Positions 47,319 to 57,626 are shown, counted from the first letter of the stretch. The stretch: DNA of 64,000 nucleotides from Enterobacter sp. JUb54 (GCF_014298075.1 NZ_CP060418.1:2542001-2606000), one strand, 5' to 3'. Made by a program: numbers and translations. Notes: generated by a model from the letters alone, not told the origin.

Positions 47319-47552
47319 TCATCATACGCTTCCCTGCGCATACCACTGTCTGTTTAACCAGCTAAAATCATTTTTCAGAAAACGTTCAGACTGGCTGGAA
47401 TTCAGAGAAGATCCCGTCTTCATGAACTGAATGGAGCCGTGAAATACGGCCTGAAAAGCGATGTTTTGCGCCATGACAGAACGCTTAAAAAAGGTGCCTG
47501 AAGGTTCCTTACCCAGCCTGCGGATAGGCGGGGATTGCTCCCCGCATACCGG

Positions 47553-47705
47553 CTACTTCTTCGTTTCGTAAGCGAGAACGGCCTTAAACTCCATATGACG
47601 CTCTTTGATACTTAACTCACACAGCGAGTCGCGCACCATTAACGTCAATCCCAGTGCCGTCAGACATAACACCATGATTGCCACCAGGGCATACTTTGTC
47701 AGCAT
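47553..47705 (-). CDS. hokE: Hok-family type I toxin, copy 2 (HokE-like)
   Basis: The 50-residue protein is identical in sequence to copy 1; the only coding difference I see is silent (Val codon GTA to GTG). The ribosome site, leader and 3' hairpins are likewise conserved, so both copies appear intact. Two intact copies with the same antisense target would be cross-neutralised by either Sok RNA. Confidence 0.93.
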   Translation of the reverse strand: MLTKYALVAIMVLCLTALGLTLMVRDSLCELSIKERHMEFKAVLAYETKK

Positions 47706-47760
47706 CTCGTTGCCTCCATGCGAAGAAGAGGCTACTATCCAACGTGTTGGGTTTGGATTG

Positions 47761-47851
47761 TAGGCCTCAGGTTGATGGGAACATCTCCTGGGGCTTCGTC
47801 TTTCTGAATCCTCACCTCAGCCTGAACTCAGAAAGCCTCAGGCACCCGCCG
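47761..47851 (+). ncRNA. Probable Sok antisense RNA, copy 2
   Basis: Same sequence block as the copy 1 Sok region, shifted by 533 bp. The only differences are outside the presumed RNA body (near 47742-47750 and 47873). The ends are approximate. Confidence 0.6.
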
Positions 47852-47927
47852 TCATCATACGCTTCCCTGCGTATACCACTGTCTATTTAACCAGCTAAAA
47901 TCATTTTTCAGAAAACGTTCAGACGGC

Positions 47928-49961
47928 CTACATCCCTGGGAAGGTCACGCTGTTGCCCGGCGCTTCGCGATGCAGGTGGATAAAGTTCAGATGGCGCTCG
48001 TACTGATCGAGAATATCGGTGATCACCTGCTCCTTGCTGTAGTCCATCAGGTCATTGCCCTGGCTTCCTTCCAGCAGGAAGGTTTCCAGACGATAGTAGG
48101 TCGACTTGCCGCTACGCGCCCGGTAGGTAAAGCCGGGAATGGAATACTGCTGCGGCCAGATCTGATAAACAAAGTTCTGCTCATCGCCCATATGAACCAG
48201 CAGATCGAGGTGGCCCAGGTTGTCCCCCTCTTCCGGCGGCAGGCTTTTCAGTTCGACGTAAGCGCCGCGCAGCTTCAGCTCCTGCGCCACCTCTTCCATC
48301 GCCGGGAAGCACACTGTCTCCATCATCTGGCGGGTATAGCGCGTACCGGGGTAGTTCATCAGACGCGACAGGCGCTTCTTCCAGCTCAGACGATCCTGCA
48401 CGCCCAGCGGACGTGGGGCAGTATCCCGATTGGCGCTCTCGCGGCGATAATCTTCCACCTTCAATGACTTATACAATCCCGCCATCACGAAAAAGATCAC
48501 GAAACTAAACGGCAGTCCCATAATCACCGTGGCGTTCTGCAGGGCGGAAATACCGTTGGTCATCAGCATCCCGAGGGTCAGTAAACCAATCACCACTGAC
48601 CAGAAAATCCGTAACCAGTTAGGCGCATCGCTGTTGATATCCTTCAGCTTCGAGGTGAAATTGCCCAGCACCAAGGCCCCGGAATCGGCGGAGGTGACAT
48701 AAAACAGCAGGCCGGTGATCGTCGCGACCGAAGCGCTAAAGGTAAACGCCGGATACTGCGCCAGCAGGTTATAGAAGCCGCGCTCCGGATGCGCGACCGC
48801 CTCTGCGGCAAAGGCCGCATTGCCGTGGATGATTTCATACAGCGCACTGTTGCCGAACACCGACAGCCACAGCAACGTAAAGGTGAACGGAATAATCAGC
48901 GTCCCCAACACGAACTGACGGATGGTGCGCCCGCGCGAAATACGTGCCAGGAACAGCCCGACAAACGGCGACCACGCAACCCACCACGCCCAGAAGAACA
49001 GGGTCCAGTTGTTCATCCACTCTACCGGGCGGTCGAAGGCGAAACTGTTCAGCGTCATGCCCATAAAGCGATTCACATAGTCGCCGACGTTAAGCACCAG
49101 CGCATTGAGCAGAAACTCGGTATCGCCCATAAACAGGATGAACAGAATCAACCCCAGCGCCAGCATCACATTCAGCTCGGAAAGAATACGAATGCCTTTA
49201 TCGACCCCGGAGGTCACAGAAATAGTCGCGATAATCACCGACAGCACGATAAGCGCCGCTTTCGCCCCCAGCGAATCCGGAATATCGAACAGCACGTTGA
49301 GGCCGTAGTTGAGCTGCACAACGCCAATCCCAAGAGTGGTGGCGATACCAAAAATCGTCCCGATAACCGCGGCGATATCCACGCTGTGGCCGATAGGACC
49401 ATTAATCTTGTTGCCGAAGATCGGATAGAGCGCAGAGCGGATGGTGAGCGGCAAATTATAACGATAGCTAAAGTATCCCAGCGCCATCCCCATCAGGGCA
49501 TACATCGACCAGCCGGTCAGCCCGTAATGAAACAGCGTCCACACCATCGCCTGGCGCGCCGCCTCCATGGTCTGCCCCGCCCCTTCCGGCGGCTGCATAT
49601 ACTGGGTCACCGGCTCGGCGACAGAGAAGAACATCAGGTCGATGCCGATCCCGGCGGCAAACAGCATTGCCGCCCAGCTCAGCACGCTAAACTCCGGTTT
49701 CGAGTGCTCCGGCCCGAGCTTCACCGACCCGAAGCGCGAGCAGGCAATGCACACCACAAACACGATATACAGCGTCGCGGCCAGCAGATAATACCAGCCA
49801 AAAGTCTTTGAAACCCAGTTCAGGGTACGGCCAATCCAGGCCGCGGAAAAATCGCTGAAGAAGAGAGTCATCAGGGAAAACAACAAAATCAGTCCCGCGG
49901 AAGTATAAAAAACCACCGGATTGACTTTGTCCTTTTCTCTGCTCGGCGAAAGGTCTGTCAT
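47928..49961 (-). CDS. betT: High-affinity choline transporter BetT (BCCT family)
   Basis: This 677-residue BCCT transporter has 12 transmembrane segments, the family motif region WTLFFWAWWVAWSPFVGLFLARISRGRTIRQFV, and a long C-terminal cytoplasmic tail (from about residue 510) that senses osmotic stress in E. coli BetT. It imports choline with protons. It is divergent from betI, with a BetI operator between them. The stop codon lies at the edge of the second hok/sok repeat, so no bet terminator separates the two. Confidence 0.95.
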   Translation of the reverse strand: MTDLSPSREKDKVNPVVFYTSAGLILLFSLMTLFFSDFSAAWIGRTLNWVSKTFGWYYLLAATLYIVFVVCIACSRFGSVKLGPEHSKPEFSVLSWAAMLFAAGIGIDLMFFSVAEPVTQYMQPPEGAGQTMEAARQAMVWTLFHYGLTGWSMYALMGMALGYFSYRYNLPLTIRSALYPIFGNKINGPIGHSVDIAAVIGTIFGIATTLGIGVVQLNYGLNVLFDIPDSLGAKAALIVLSVIIATISVTSGVDKGIRILSELNVMLALGLILFILFMGDTEFLLNALVLNVGDYVNRFMGMTLNSFAFDRPVEWMNNWTLFFWAWWVAWSPFVGLFLARISRGRTIRQFVLGTLIIPFTFTLLWLSVFGNSALYEIIHGNAAFAAEAVAHPERGFYNLLAQYPAFTFSASVATITGLLFYVTSADSGALVLGNFTSKLKDINSDAPNWLRIFWSVVIGLLTLGMLMTNGISALQNATVIMGLPFSFVIFFVMAGLYKSLKVEDYRRESANRDTAPRPLGVQDRLSWKKRLSRLMNYPGTRYTRQMMETVCFPAMEEVAQELKLRGAYVELKSLPPEEGDNLGHLDLLVHMGDEQNFVYQIWPQQYSIPGFTYRARSGKSTYYRLETFLLEGSQGNDLMDYSKEQVITDILDQYERHLNFIHLHREAPGNSVTFPGM

Positions 49962-50026
49962 CCATTCTCCTTACTGTTTTTGCAACTATTAGAATCAAAA
50001 TCCGCAACAATTAAGACACACTTTAT

Positions 50027-50040
50027 ATTGAACGTCCAAT
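50027..50040. promoter_or_regulatory. BetI operator in betT-betI divergent promoter
   Basis: ATTGAACGTCCAAT is a palindrome with one mismatched pair. It lies 50-66 bp from each divergent gene and resembles the BetI sites of E. coli. BetI would repress both directions and release on choline. Confidence 0.75.
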
Positions 50041-50089
50041 CAAAAACCGCTTTAATATATAAACAAAGCTGATGAATAGAGTCTGAAAT

Positions 50090-50683
50090 ATGCCCAAACT
50101 GGGGATGCAACCGATACGGCAGCGGCAGCTGATTGACGCCACGCTGGCCGCCATTAATGAAGTGGGAATGCACGATGCCACCATCGCGCAGATTGCCCGA
50201 CGGGCTGGGGTATCCACCGGCATCATCAGCCACTATTTCAAGGATAAGAACGGGCTGCTGGAAGCGACGATGCGTGATATCACCGGCCAGCTGCGCGAGG
50301 CGGTACTGAGCCGCCTGCACGCCCTGCCCGCAGCCTCTCCACAGGAGCGGTTGCGCGCCATCGTAGCGGGCAACTTCGATGACAGCCAGATAAGCAACGC
50401 GGCGATGAAAGCCTGGCTCGCCTTTTGGGCCAGCAGCATGCATCAACCGATGCTCTATCGCCTGCAGCAGGTCTGCAGCCGGCGCCTGCTGTCGAACATT
50501 GTCTATGAATTCCAGCGCGCCCTGCCGCGCGAAGCGGCGCAGGAGGCCGGTTACGGTCTTGCCGCGCTGATCGACGGGCTGTGGCTACGCGCGGCGCTAA
50601 GCGGTAATCCACTGGATAAAGCCCGCGCTGAAACGCTCGCCGAACACTTCATCAGCCAGTATTTGCCACCGACTTCTCACTAA
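50090..50683 (+). CDS. betI: Choline-responsive TetR repressor BetI
   Basis: This 197-residue TetR-family repressor has its helix-turn-helix at about residues 27-50 ([32 protein letters not shown]) and a C-terminal ligand domain. The length and sequence match enteric BetI. It is the first gene of betIBA, and betB starts 10 bp after its stop. It controls itself, betBA and the divergent betT. Confidence 0.95.
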   Translation: MPKLGMQPIRQRQLIDATLAAINEVGMHDATIAQIARRAGVSTGIISHYFKDKNGLLEATMRDITGQLREAVLSRLHALPAASPQERLRAIVAGNFDDSQISNAAMKAWLAFWASSMHQPMLYRLQQVCSRRLLSNIVYEFQRALPREAAQEAGYGLAALIDGLWLRAALSGNPLDKARAETLAEHFISQYLPPTSH

Positions 50684-50693
50684 CGGAGGACCC

Positions 50694-52166
50694 ATGTCCC
50701 GAATGGCCGAACAACAGCTTTATATCCACGGTGGTTATGTTTCCGCCACCAGCGGTAAAACCTTCGAGACCATCAACCCCGCCAGCGGGGAAGTTCTGGC
50801 GGTCGTCCAGGCCGCCGGTCGCGAAGACGTCGACCGGGCGGTAAAAAGCGCCCAGAAAGGGCAAAAAATCTGGGCGGCAATGAGCGCCATGGAACGCTCG
50901 CGCATTCTGCGCAACGCGGTCGATATTCTGCGCCAGCGCAATGACGAACTGGCGCGTCTGGAAACCCTCGACACCGGCAAACCGCTGAGCGAAACCGCCG
51001 CCGTTGATATCGCCACCGGCGCTGACGTGCTGGAGTACTACGCAGGCCTGATCCCGGCGCTGGAAGGCAGCCAGATCCCGCTGCGCGAGAGTTCCTTCGT
51101 CTATACCCGCCGGGAACCGCTGGGCGTGGTCGCCGGGATCGGCGCCTGGAACTACCCGATCCAGATAGCCTTATGGAAATCGGCCCCGGCGCTGGCCGCC
51201 GGTAACGCGATGATCTTTAAACCGAGCGAAGTCACCCCGCTCAGCGCCCTGAAGCTGGCGGAAATTTACCGTGAAGCGGGCCTGCCGGAAGGCGTGTTTA
51301 ACGTGCTGCCGGGGATCGGCGCTGAAACCGGGCAGTATCTCACCGAGCACCCGGATATCGCCAAAATCTCCTTTACCGGCGGCATCGCCAGCGGCAAAAA
51401 AGTGATGGCCAACTCCGCCGCCTCCTCTCTAAAGGAAGTGACCATGGAGCTGGGCGGCAAATCGCCGCTGATCGTCTGCGAGGACGCTAACCTCGACCTC
51501 GCCGCCGACATAGCAATGATGGCCAACTTCTACAGCTCAGGCCAGGTCTGCACCAACGGCACCCGCGTGTTTATTCCGACACGCTTTAAAGCGGCATTTG
51601 AAGAGAAAATCCTCGCCCGCGTGGCGCGCATTCGCCCCGGCGATCTGTTTGAGGAAAGCACCAACTTCGGGCCGCTGGTGAGTTTCCCGCACCGCGAAAA
51701 CGTGCTGCGCTACATCGAGAGCGGCAAACAGCAAGGCGCCCGTCTGCTGTGCGGCGGCGATGTCCTGAAAGGGGCCGCGTTCGACCACGGCGCGTGGGTC
51801 GCCCCGACGGTATTTACCGACTGTCACGATCGGATGACCATCGTGCGCGAAGAGATCTTCGGCCCGGTGATGTCGATTCTGACCTACGACGATGAAGCCG
51901 AAGTGATTCGCCGCGCCAACGCCACCGAATACGGCCTCGCCGCCGGTGTCGTCACCCCGGATCTCAACCGCGCCCACCGCATCATCCACCAGCTGGAAGC
52001 GGGTATTTGCTGGATCAACAGCTGGGGTGAATCCCCGGCGGAGATGCCGGTTGGCGGCTACAAGCACTCCGGCATTGGCCGCGAAAACGGCGTGCAGACT
52101 CTGCAGAACTACACCCAGGTAAAATCCATCCAGGTTGAGATGGGTCAGTTTCAATCCATATTTTAA
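50694..52166 (+). CDS. betB: Betaine aldehyde dehydrogenase
   Basis: This 490-residue NAD(P)+-dependent aldehyde dehydrogenase oxidises betaine aldehyde to glycine betaine. The catalytic glutamate lies in MELGGKSPL and the nucleophilic cysteine in [40 protein letters not shown] is the cofactor region. GGAGG precedes the ATG. Its sequence follows E. coli BetB throughout (start [15 protein letters not shown]). It is the second enzyme of the osmoprotectant route. Confidence 0.97.
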   Translation: MSRMAEQQLYIHGGYVSATSGKTFETINPASGEVLAVVQAAGREDVDRAVKSAQKGQKIWAAMSAMERSRILRNAVDILRQRNDELARLETLDTGKPLSETAAVDIATGADVLEYYAGLIPALEGSQIPLRESSFVYTRREPLGVVAGIGAWNYPIQIALWKSAPALAAGNAMIFKPSEVTPLSALKLAEIYREAGLPEGVFNVLPGIGAETGQYLTEHPDIAKISFTGGIASGKKVMANSAASSLKEVTMELGGKSPLIVCEDANLDLAADIAMMANFYSSGQVCTNGTRVFIPTRFKAAFEEKILARVARIRPGDLFEESTNFGPLVSFPHRENVLRYIESGKQQGARLLCGGDVLKGAAFDHGAWVAPTVFTDCHDRMTIVREEIFGPVMSILTYDDEAEVIRRANATEYGLAAGVVTPDLNRAHRIIHQLEAGICWINSWGESPAEMPVGGYKHSGIGRENGVQTLQNYTQVKSIQVEMGQFQSIF

Positions 52167-52180
52167 CCAGGAGGTCATTT

Positions 52181-53845
52181 TTGCAATTTGACTACATCAT
52201 TATTGGTGCCGGTTCCGCCGGCAACGTACTGGCGACACGACTGACGGAAGATCCCGACACCACCGTCCTGCTGCTGGAAGCAGGCGGCCCGGATTATCGT
52301 TTCGACTTCCGCACCCAGATGCCCGCCGCGCTGGCCTTTCCGTTACAGGGCCGGCGTTATAACTGGGCCTACGAGACCGAGCCTGAACCGCATATGAACA
52401 ACCGCCGCATGGAGTGCGGACGCGGAAAAGGCCTCGGCGGATCCTCGTTGATTAACGGCATGTGCTATATCCGTGGCAACGCCATGGATCTCGACAACTG
52501 GGCCACCGCGCCGGGGCTGGCCCAGTGGAGCTACCTCGACTGCCTGCCCTACTACCGCAAAGCGGAAACCCGCGATATCGGCGCCAACGATTATCACGGC
52601 GGCGATGGCCCGGTGAGCGTCGGCACACCAAAGCAGGACAACAATCCGCTGTTCCATGCAATGGTGGAAGCTGGCGTGCAGGCCGGTTATCCGCGTACCG
52701 AGGACCTTAACGGCTATCAGCAAGAGGGCTTTGGCCCGATGGATCGCACCGTGACGCCGCAGGGGCGTCGCGCCAGCACCGCCCGCGGCTATCTCGACCA
52801 GGCCCGCGAGCGTCCTAATCTGACTATCCGCACCCACGCGCTGACCGATCATATTATTTTCGCCGGCAAGCACGCCGTTGGCGTCGAATGGCTGGAGGGC
52901 GATAGCACCGCGCCATCAACAGCCACCGCCAATAAAGAAGTGCTGCTCTGCGCGGGCGCCATCGCCTCACCGCAGATCCTGCAACGCTCCGGGGTCGGTA
53001 ACCCGGAGCTGCTGCGTCAGTTCGCTATTCCGCTGGTCCACGCCCTGCCCGGCGTCGGTGAAAACCTGCAGGATCATCTGGAGATGTATCTGCAGTACGA
53101 ATGCAAAGAGCCGGTGTCGCTTTACCCGGCGCTACAGTGGTGGAATCAGCCGAAAATCGGCGCCGAGTGGCTGTTCGGTGGCACCGGCGTCGGCGCCAGC
53201 AACCAGTTTGAAGCGGGCGGATTTATTCGCAGCCGGGATGAGTTCGCCTGGCCGAACATCCAGTACCACTTCCTGCCGGTAGCGATTAACTACAACGGCT
53301 CCAACGCGGTGAAGGAACACGGCTTCCAGTGCCACGTGGGGTCCATGCGATCCCCAAGCCGCGGCCACGTTCGGCTCAAATCGCGCGACCCGCATGATCA
53401 TCCGGCGATTCTGTTTAACTATATGTCCAGCGAACAGGACTGGCAGGAGTTCCGCGACGCGATTCGCATTACCCGCGACATCATGAATCAGCCGGCGCTG
53501 GATAAATATCGCGGTAGGGAGATAAGCCCGGGCCTGGACTGTCAGAGCGATGCTGAACTGGATGAGTTCGTGCGCAACCACGCGGAGACCGCCTTCCACC
53601 CCTGCGGCACCTGCAAAATGGGCTACGACGAGATGGCGGTGGTCGATGGTGAAGGCCGGGTGCACGGGCTGGAAGGACTGCGGGTGGTCGACGCCTCGAT
53701 TATGCCGCAGATTATTACCGGCAATCTTAACGCCACCACCATCATGATTGGCGAAAAAATGGCCGACGCCATTCGCGGCCGTCAGCCGCTGCCGAAAAGC
53801 ACGGCGGCCTATTATGTCGCTAATGGCGCGCCGGTTCGACGCTGA
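52181..53845 (+). CDS. betA: Choline dehydrogenase BetA (GMC oxidoreductase)
   Basis: This 554-residue FAD-dependent GMC oxidoreductase oxidises choline to betaine aldehyde at the inner membrane. The FAD motif [15 protein letters not shown] is at the N-terminus, the GMC signatures are [15 protein letters not shown] and [13 protein letters not shown], and the catalytic His/Asn region is in [16 protein letters not shown] and [18 protein letters not shown]. It starts with TTG, after AGGAGG, and the N-terminus [11 protein letters not shown] is exactly that of E. coli BetA. It follows betB by 14 bp. Confidence 0.96.
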   Translation: MQFDYIIIGAGSAGNVLATRLTEDPDTTVLLLEAGGPDYRFDFRTQMPAALAFPLQGRRYNWAYETEPEPHMNNRRMECGRGKGLGGSSLINGMCYIRGNAMDLDNWATAPGLAQWSYLDCLPYYRKAETRDIGANDYHGGDGPVSVGTPKQDNNPLFHAMVEAGVQAGYPRTEDLNGYQQEGFGPMDRTVTPQGRRASTARGYLDQARERPNLTIRTHALTDHIIFAGKHAVGVEWLEGDSTAPSTATANKEVLLCAGAIASPQILQRSGVGNPELLRQFAIPLVHALPGVGENLQDHLEMYLQYECKEPVSLYPALQWWNQPKIGAEWLFGGTGVGASNQFEAGGFIRSRDEFAWPNIQYHFLPVAINYNGSNAVKEHGFQCHVGSMRSPSRGHVRLKSRDPHDHPAILFNYMSSEQDWQEFRDAIRITRDIMNQPALDKYRGREISPGLDCQSDAELDEFVRNHAETAFHPCGTCKMGYDEMAVVDGEGRVHGLEGLRVVDASIMPQIITGNLNATTIMIGEKMADAIRGRQPLPKSTAAYYVANGAPVRR

Positions 53846-53901
53846 GCATGGCGACGGTGTCGACGTCACGTTGAACGCGGCTGAACCATGCTGATATGCA
53901 T

Positions 53902-53920
53902 GCCGGGCGCCTTGCCCGGC
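53902..53920. terminator. Hairpin between convergent betA and GNAT gene
   Basis: GCCGGGC (53902-53908) and GCCCGGC (53914-53920) form a perfect stem with a 5-nt loop in the 87-bp gap between convergent genes. REP-like in composition; terminator or stabiliser. Confidence 0.5.
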
Positions 53921-53932
53921 AATGCCAGAAAA

Positions 53933-54637
53933 TCACGCGCAATCGCGACACGCTTCCAGCCGTTTTAGCTGTCGCCCATCGGCATCAAAATTATCTGCGG
54001 CCAGCCACCTGCGCAGCACCGCATCCCGCGCCGGCCATTCACTATCGATAATCGATAGCTGATCGCTGTCGCGGGTGCGTCCTTTACGCACCAACTTCTG
54101 TCGCAGGCACCCTTCCCAGGTGAATCCCAGCCGCTCCGCCGCCCGCCGCGAGGCGACATTCATCGAATCGCATTTCCACTCCAGCCGGCGATAGCCCTGC
54201 TCGAAGGCGTATTGCAGCAACAGCCACATCGCTTCCGTCCCCAGCGCAGTATTTTTCATCTGCCGCGACCAGGTAACATGGCCGATTTCAACCGTCCCCA
54301 TCGCGCGGTCGATGGCCATATAGCTGACCAGCCCCACCGCTCGCCTGGTATGCAGGTCGATAACCGCATACGGCACCAGCGCGTCATCGTTCACTTTCCC
54401 GGCGACCCAGTGGGCGGTGGCCTCGAGGCTCTCTGGCCGTGTGCTGGCAAGCCAGGTCCAGTCGCTCTCATCGCCCAGCGCGTAGGCGGCAAACAGATCG
54501 GCGGCGTGGCGACGCACGTCCAGCGGTTCCAGCAGACAAAAACGCCCGCCCAGCGGCAGACGCTTCAGGACGCAGGCGCCTTGCCAGTCGGCGACCCTGT
54601 CGTTCACCCACTGACCATACTGATTCATTTCCGGCAT
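53933..54637 (-). CDS. GNAT-family N-acetyltransferase (RimL-like)
   Basis: This protein of about 234 residues has a GNAT acetyltransferase domain. The acetyl-CoA region is near VEIGHVTWSRQMKNTALGTEAMWLLLQYAFEQGYRRLEWKCDSMNVASRRAAERLGFTWEG, the RimJ/RimL subtype. The substrate, a protein N-terminus or a small amine, cannot be told. I use the ATG at 54637; 54664 and 54628 are other possible starts, and none has an ideal ribosome site. It stands alone between betA and the peptide transporter. Confidence 0.82.
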   Translation of the reverse strand: MPEMNQYGQWVNDRVADWQGACVLKRLPLGGRFCLLEPLDVRRHAADLFAAYALGDESDWTWLASTRPESLEATAHWVAGKVNDDALVPYAVIDLHTRRAVGLVSYMAIDRAMGTVEIGHVTWSRQMKNTALGTEAMWLLLQYAFEQGYRRLEWKCDSMNVASRRAAERLGFTWEGCLRQKLVRKGRTRDSDQLSIIDSEWPARDAVLRRWLAADNFDADGRQLKRLEACRDCA

Positions 54638-54847
54638 GACCTTACCCCATTGATTGGTAACCAAATAGTTATATCAAGTTGCAATGTGCCCGGAAACCAC
54701 GCCACCGTTTTTTTCGTTTATAACTCAAGCGTATTGGTTATTCTTTTTCCGCATAAGCTTATCGGTATTTTGACTTTACGACGGCAGTGAAGCGGCCTAA
54801 CGTAGCGAAGCATAAATAATCAAAACAACATTTTTCAGGGATTGCTC

Positions 54848-56416
54848 ATGACCAAAAAACTGCTGCCTTTACTGGTACTGACCGCGCTCTCCGCCAGCGT
54901 CCATGCCGCTACACCGCCAACTACCCTGGTCGTTGCCCAGGGACTCGACGATATTGTCAGCCTCGACCCGGCGGAAGCCAATGAGCTGTCCAGTATTCAG
55001 ACGGTGCCGAGCCTCTATCAGCGCCTGGTTCAACCGGACCGCGACAACCCTGAAAAAATCACCCCGATTCTGGCGGAAAGCTGGCAGGCAGATCCGGCCG
55101 CCAAAACGCTGACCATCAAGCTCAAGCCCGACGCTAAATTTGCCTCCGGCAACCCGCTGCGCCCGGAAGATATTATTTTCTCTTACACCCGCGCGGTCAC
55201 ACTGAATAAGTCCCCGGCCTTTATCCTCAACGTGCTCGGCTGGCAGCCGGACAACATCGCCAGCCAGCTGAAAAAGGTGGATGACCACACGCTGGAGCTG
55301 CACTGGACCGCCGACGTCAGCCCGGCGGTTGCGCTGAATATCCTCTCCACGCCGATCGCCTCCATCGTCGATGAAAAGCTGGTGGCCCCGAACGTCAAAG
55401 ATAACGACTTCGGCAACAGCTGGCTGAAAATGCACTCCGCGGGCAGCGGCGCGTTCAAAATGCGCGTCTATCAACCGCATCAGGCCATCGTGCTGGAAGC
55501 CAACGACAGCTCGCCGACCGGTGCGCCGAAGCTGAAAAACGTGATTATTAAGAACGTCCCCGACCCGGCGTCCCGCCGCCTGCTGATTCAACAGGGCGAT
55601 GCCGACGTTGCCCGCGATCTCGGGGCCGATCAGATAGCGGCTCTGCAGGGCAAACCGGGCGTCACGGTGCTGAGTATCCCGTCCGCCGAGCAGAACTACC
55701 TGGCGTTCAACACCGGCAACAGCGCCAACCCGCTGCTGAAAAACCCGGCCTTGTGGGAAGCGGCACGCTGGCTGGTGGATTACGACGGCATCACCAAAGA
55801 TCTGCTCAAGGGCCAGTATTTCGTCCATCAGAGCTTCCTGCCGGTCGGTCTGCCGGGCGCGCTGGACAACAATCCGTTTAAATTCGACCCTGAGAAAGCC
55901 AAAGCGATCCTCGCCAAAGCCGGGATCAAAGATGCCCACTTCACCCTTGATGTTGAAAACAAACCACCGTTCATCACCATCGCCCAGTCGATGCAGGCCA
56001 GCTTTGCTCAGGGCGGCGTGAAGATCGATCTGCTGCCGGCCGCCGGTAGCCAGGTGTATGCCCGGGTGCGCGCAAAGCAGCACCAGGCGGCGATTCGTCT
56101 GTGGATCCCTGACTACTTCGACGCCCACTCCAACGCCAGCGCCTTCGCATGGAATGATGGTAAATCCAGCACCGTCGCCGGCCTGAACGGCTGGCAGATC
56201 CCGCAGCTGAACAAAGAGACCCAGGCCGCAGTCGCCGAAGCGGACCCGGCAAAACGCCTCGATCTGTATAAAAAAATGCAGGAAGAGTTGCAGCGCAGTT
56301 CGCCTTACGTCTTCGTTGATCAAGGGAAAACCCAGATCGTGGTCCGCGATAACGTCAAAGGTTATCAGCAGGGTCTGAACGCCGACATGGTCTGGTATGA
56401 CCGGGTAACCAAGTAA
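54848..56416 (+). CDS. Periplasmic binding protein of Dpp/Opp-type ABC importer
   Basis: This 522-residue class C binding protein has a signal peptide (MTKKLLPLLVLTALSASVHA). The fold-typical opening is TLVVAQGLDDIVSLDPAEANELSS, and the later segment KLKNVIIKNVPDPASRRLLIQQGDADVARDL is seen in peptide- and nickel-binding members. The ATG at 54848 gives the natural signal peptide; a TTG six bases earlier is less likely. A BIME follows before the permease genes, a common device for making more binding protein than membrane parts. The ligand is unknown; small peptides, amines or opine-like compounds are all possible. Confidence 0.88.
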   Translation: MTKKLLPLLVLTALSASVHAATPPTTLVVAQGLDDIVSLDPAEANELSSIQTVPSLYQRLVQPDRDNPEKITPILAESWQADPAAKTLTIKLKPDAKFASGNPLRPEDIIFSYTRAVTLNKSPAFILNVLGWQPDNIASQLKKVDDHTLELHWTADVSPAVALNILSTPIASIVDEKLVAPNVKDNDFGNSWLKMHSAGSGAFKMRVYQPHQAIVLEANDSSPTGAPKLKNVIIKNVPDPASRRLLIQQGDADVARDLGADQIAALQGKPGVTVLSIPSAEQNYLAFNTGNSANPLLKNPALWEAARWLVDYDGITKDLLKGQYFVHQSFLPVGLPGALDNNPFKFDPEKAKAILAKAGIKDAHFTLDVENKPPFITIAQSMQASFAQGGVKIDLLPAAGSQVYARVRAKQHQAAIRLWIPDYFDAHSNASAFAWNDGKSSTVAGLNGWQIPQLNKETQAAVAEADPAKRLDLYKKMQEELQRSSPYVFVDQGKTQIVVRDNVKGYQQGLNADMVWYDRVTK

Positions 56417-56438
56417 CGCCTGGGGCAGGTACGATCAG

Positions 56439-56526
56439 GTAGCCCGGACAGGCGCAACGCGCCGCCTCCGGGAACGCAGGCCCGATACCTTATGTTTTCC
56501 CGGTGGCGCGACGCTGACCGGGCTAC
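56439..56526. repeat. BIME (two inverted REPs) inside the peptide-transporter operon
   Basis: GTAGCCCGGACAGGCGC...GCCGCCTCCGGGAA is followed by CCCGGTGGCGCGACGC...GACCGGGCTAC, that is, two REPs facing each other. It fills most of the 160-bp gap between the binding-protein gene and the first permease gene. Confidence 0.85.
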
Positions 56527-56576
56527 AACGGATCGCACCAGCTGATAACACTGCATTTTTTACCGACGGAATAACC

Positions 56577-57626
56577 ATGTCTGCTGTTTTACCTACCAGA
56601 GCAGAGCGGCGCAGCGCGCGCCCTCTGCTCGCGCTGTTTCAGGGGCTGTTCACCCTGGCGCTGACCCTGCTCGGTCTGCTGCTGGTGACCTTTGCGCTCT
56701 CGGCGCTGTCGCCGGTTGACCGGGTGCTGCAAATCGTTGGCGATCATGCCAGCCAGTCTACCTACGATCAGGTTCGCCACCAGCTCGGACTCGACCGCGC
56801 CCTGCCGGTGCAGTTCTGGCACTACCTGGTCAACCTGGCCCACGGCGATCTGGGCATTGCCAGCTCCACCGGCCAGCCGGTGCTGCAGGATCTGCTCGCC
56901 ACCTTTCCCGCCACACTCGAACTGGCCACGCTGGCGCTGATCGTCGGCGCGCTGCTTGGGGTTATCTCCGGCGTGCTGTGCGCGCGCTACGTGGGGTCGC
57001 CGTGGGATCTGGCGGTTCGCACCTTTACCCTGATTGGCAACTCGGTGCCCATTTTCTGGCTCGGCCTGCTGATGCTGGCGCTGTTCTACGCCAGGCTGCA
57101 ATGGACGCCAGGCCCCGGACGACTGGACGACATTTATCAATATACCGTCGAGCCCCGGACCGGCTTCGTGCTGATCGACACCTGGCTCTCAGGCGATAAA
57201 GCCGCGTTCATAAACGCCATCGGCCACCTGCTTCTGCCGGTGCTGCTGCTGGGATACTATTCGCTGGCCAGCATTACCCGCCTGACCCGCTCCGCCTGCC
57301 TTAGCGAGATGAACAAAGAGTACATCCTGCTGGCCCGCGCCAAAGGCGCCAGCGAGATGACGATTCTGCTGCGCCACGTGCTGCCCAACATCCGTGGCAC
57401 CCTGCTGACGGTGATCGCGCTGGCCTGGACCTCGATGCTCGAAGGGGCGGTGCTAACCGAAACCGTCTTCTCCTGGCCGGGAATTGGCCGCTACCTGACC
57501 ACCGCGCTGTTTGCCGGCGATACCACCGCCATCATGGGCGGCACCTTGCTGATTGGCGCGAGTTTTGTCTTCATTAATAACCTCACCGACCTGCTGGTCC
57601 GGTTGACCGACCCGAGGGTGCGCTGA
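56577..57626 (+). CDS. ABC permease, DppB-like
   Basis: This 349-residue inner-membrane permease has about six transmembrane segments and the conserved DppB/OppB region RLTRSACLSEMNKEYILLARAKGASEMTILLRHVLPN (EAA loop), followed by TETVFSWPGIGRYL. The stop overlaps the start of the next permease by one base. It forms the channel with that protein. Confidence 0.9.
   Translation: MSAVLPTRAERRSARPLLALFQGLFTLALTLLGLLLVTFALSALSPVDRVLQIVGDHASQSTYDQVRHQLGLDRALPVQFWHYLVNLAHGDLGIASSTGQPVLQDLLATFPATLELATLALIVGALLGVISGVLCARYVGSPWDLAVRTFTLIGNSVPIFWLGLLMLALFYARLQWTPGPGRLDDIYQYTVEPRTGFVLIDTWLSGDKAAFINAIGHLLLPVLLLGYYSLASITRLTRSACLSEMNKEYILLARAKGASEMTILLRHVLPNIRGTLLTVIALAWTSMLEGAVLTETVFSWPGIGRYLTTALFAGDTTAIMGGTLLIGASFVFINNLTDLLVRLTDPRVR

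Larger units (their letters stand above)
46953..47391. repeat. 439-bp direct repeat, copy 1 (hok/sok locus)
   Basis: This block is repeated almost perfectly at 47486-47924 with an offset of 533 bp and only a handful of base changes (for example GCTAGG/GTTGGG and CGCATACC/CGTATACC). Each copy holds one hok gene on the minus strand with its leader, a probable Sok RNA on the plus strand, and a terminator. A 94-bp unique spacer (47392-47485) separates them. Confidence 0.95.
47486..47924. repeat. 439-bp direct repeat, copy 2 (hok/sok locus)
   Basis: Second copy of the block at 46953-47391. It ends three bases before the betT stop codon, and its terminator-like A-run starts after the 94-bp spacer. 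The boundaries are sharp on both sides, which points to a recent duplication. Confidence 0.95.

Noticed and set aside
47145-47890. Two identical 70-residue frames on the plus strand in the hok/sok repeats
   Set aside because: They lie antisense to the hok leader where the Sok RNA is expected; the protein has no family features and the duplication alone explains their identity.
54869-56323. 484-residue frame opposite the Dpp-type binding protein
   Set aside because: A GC-rich antisense shadow; the plus strand encodes a complete binding protein with signal peptide.
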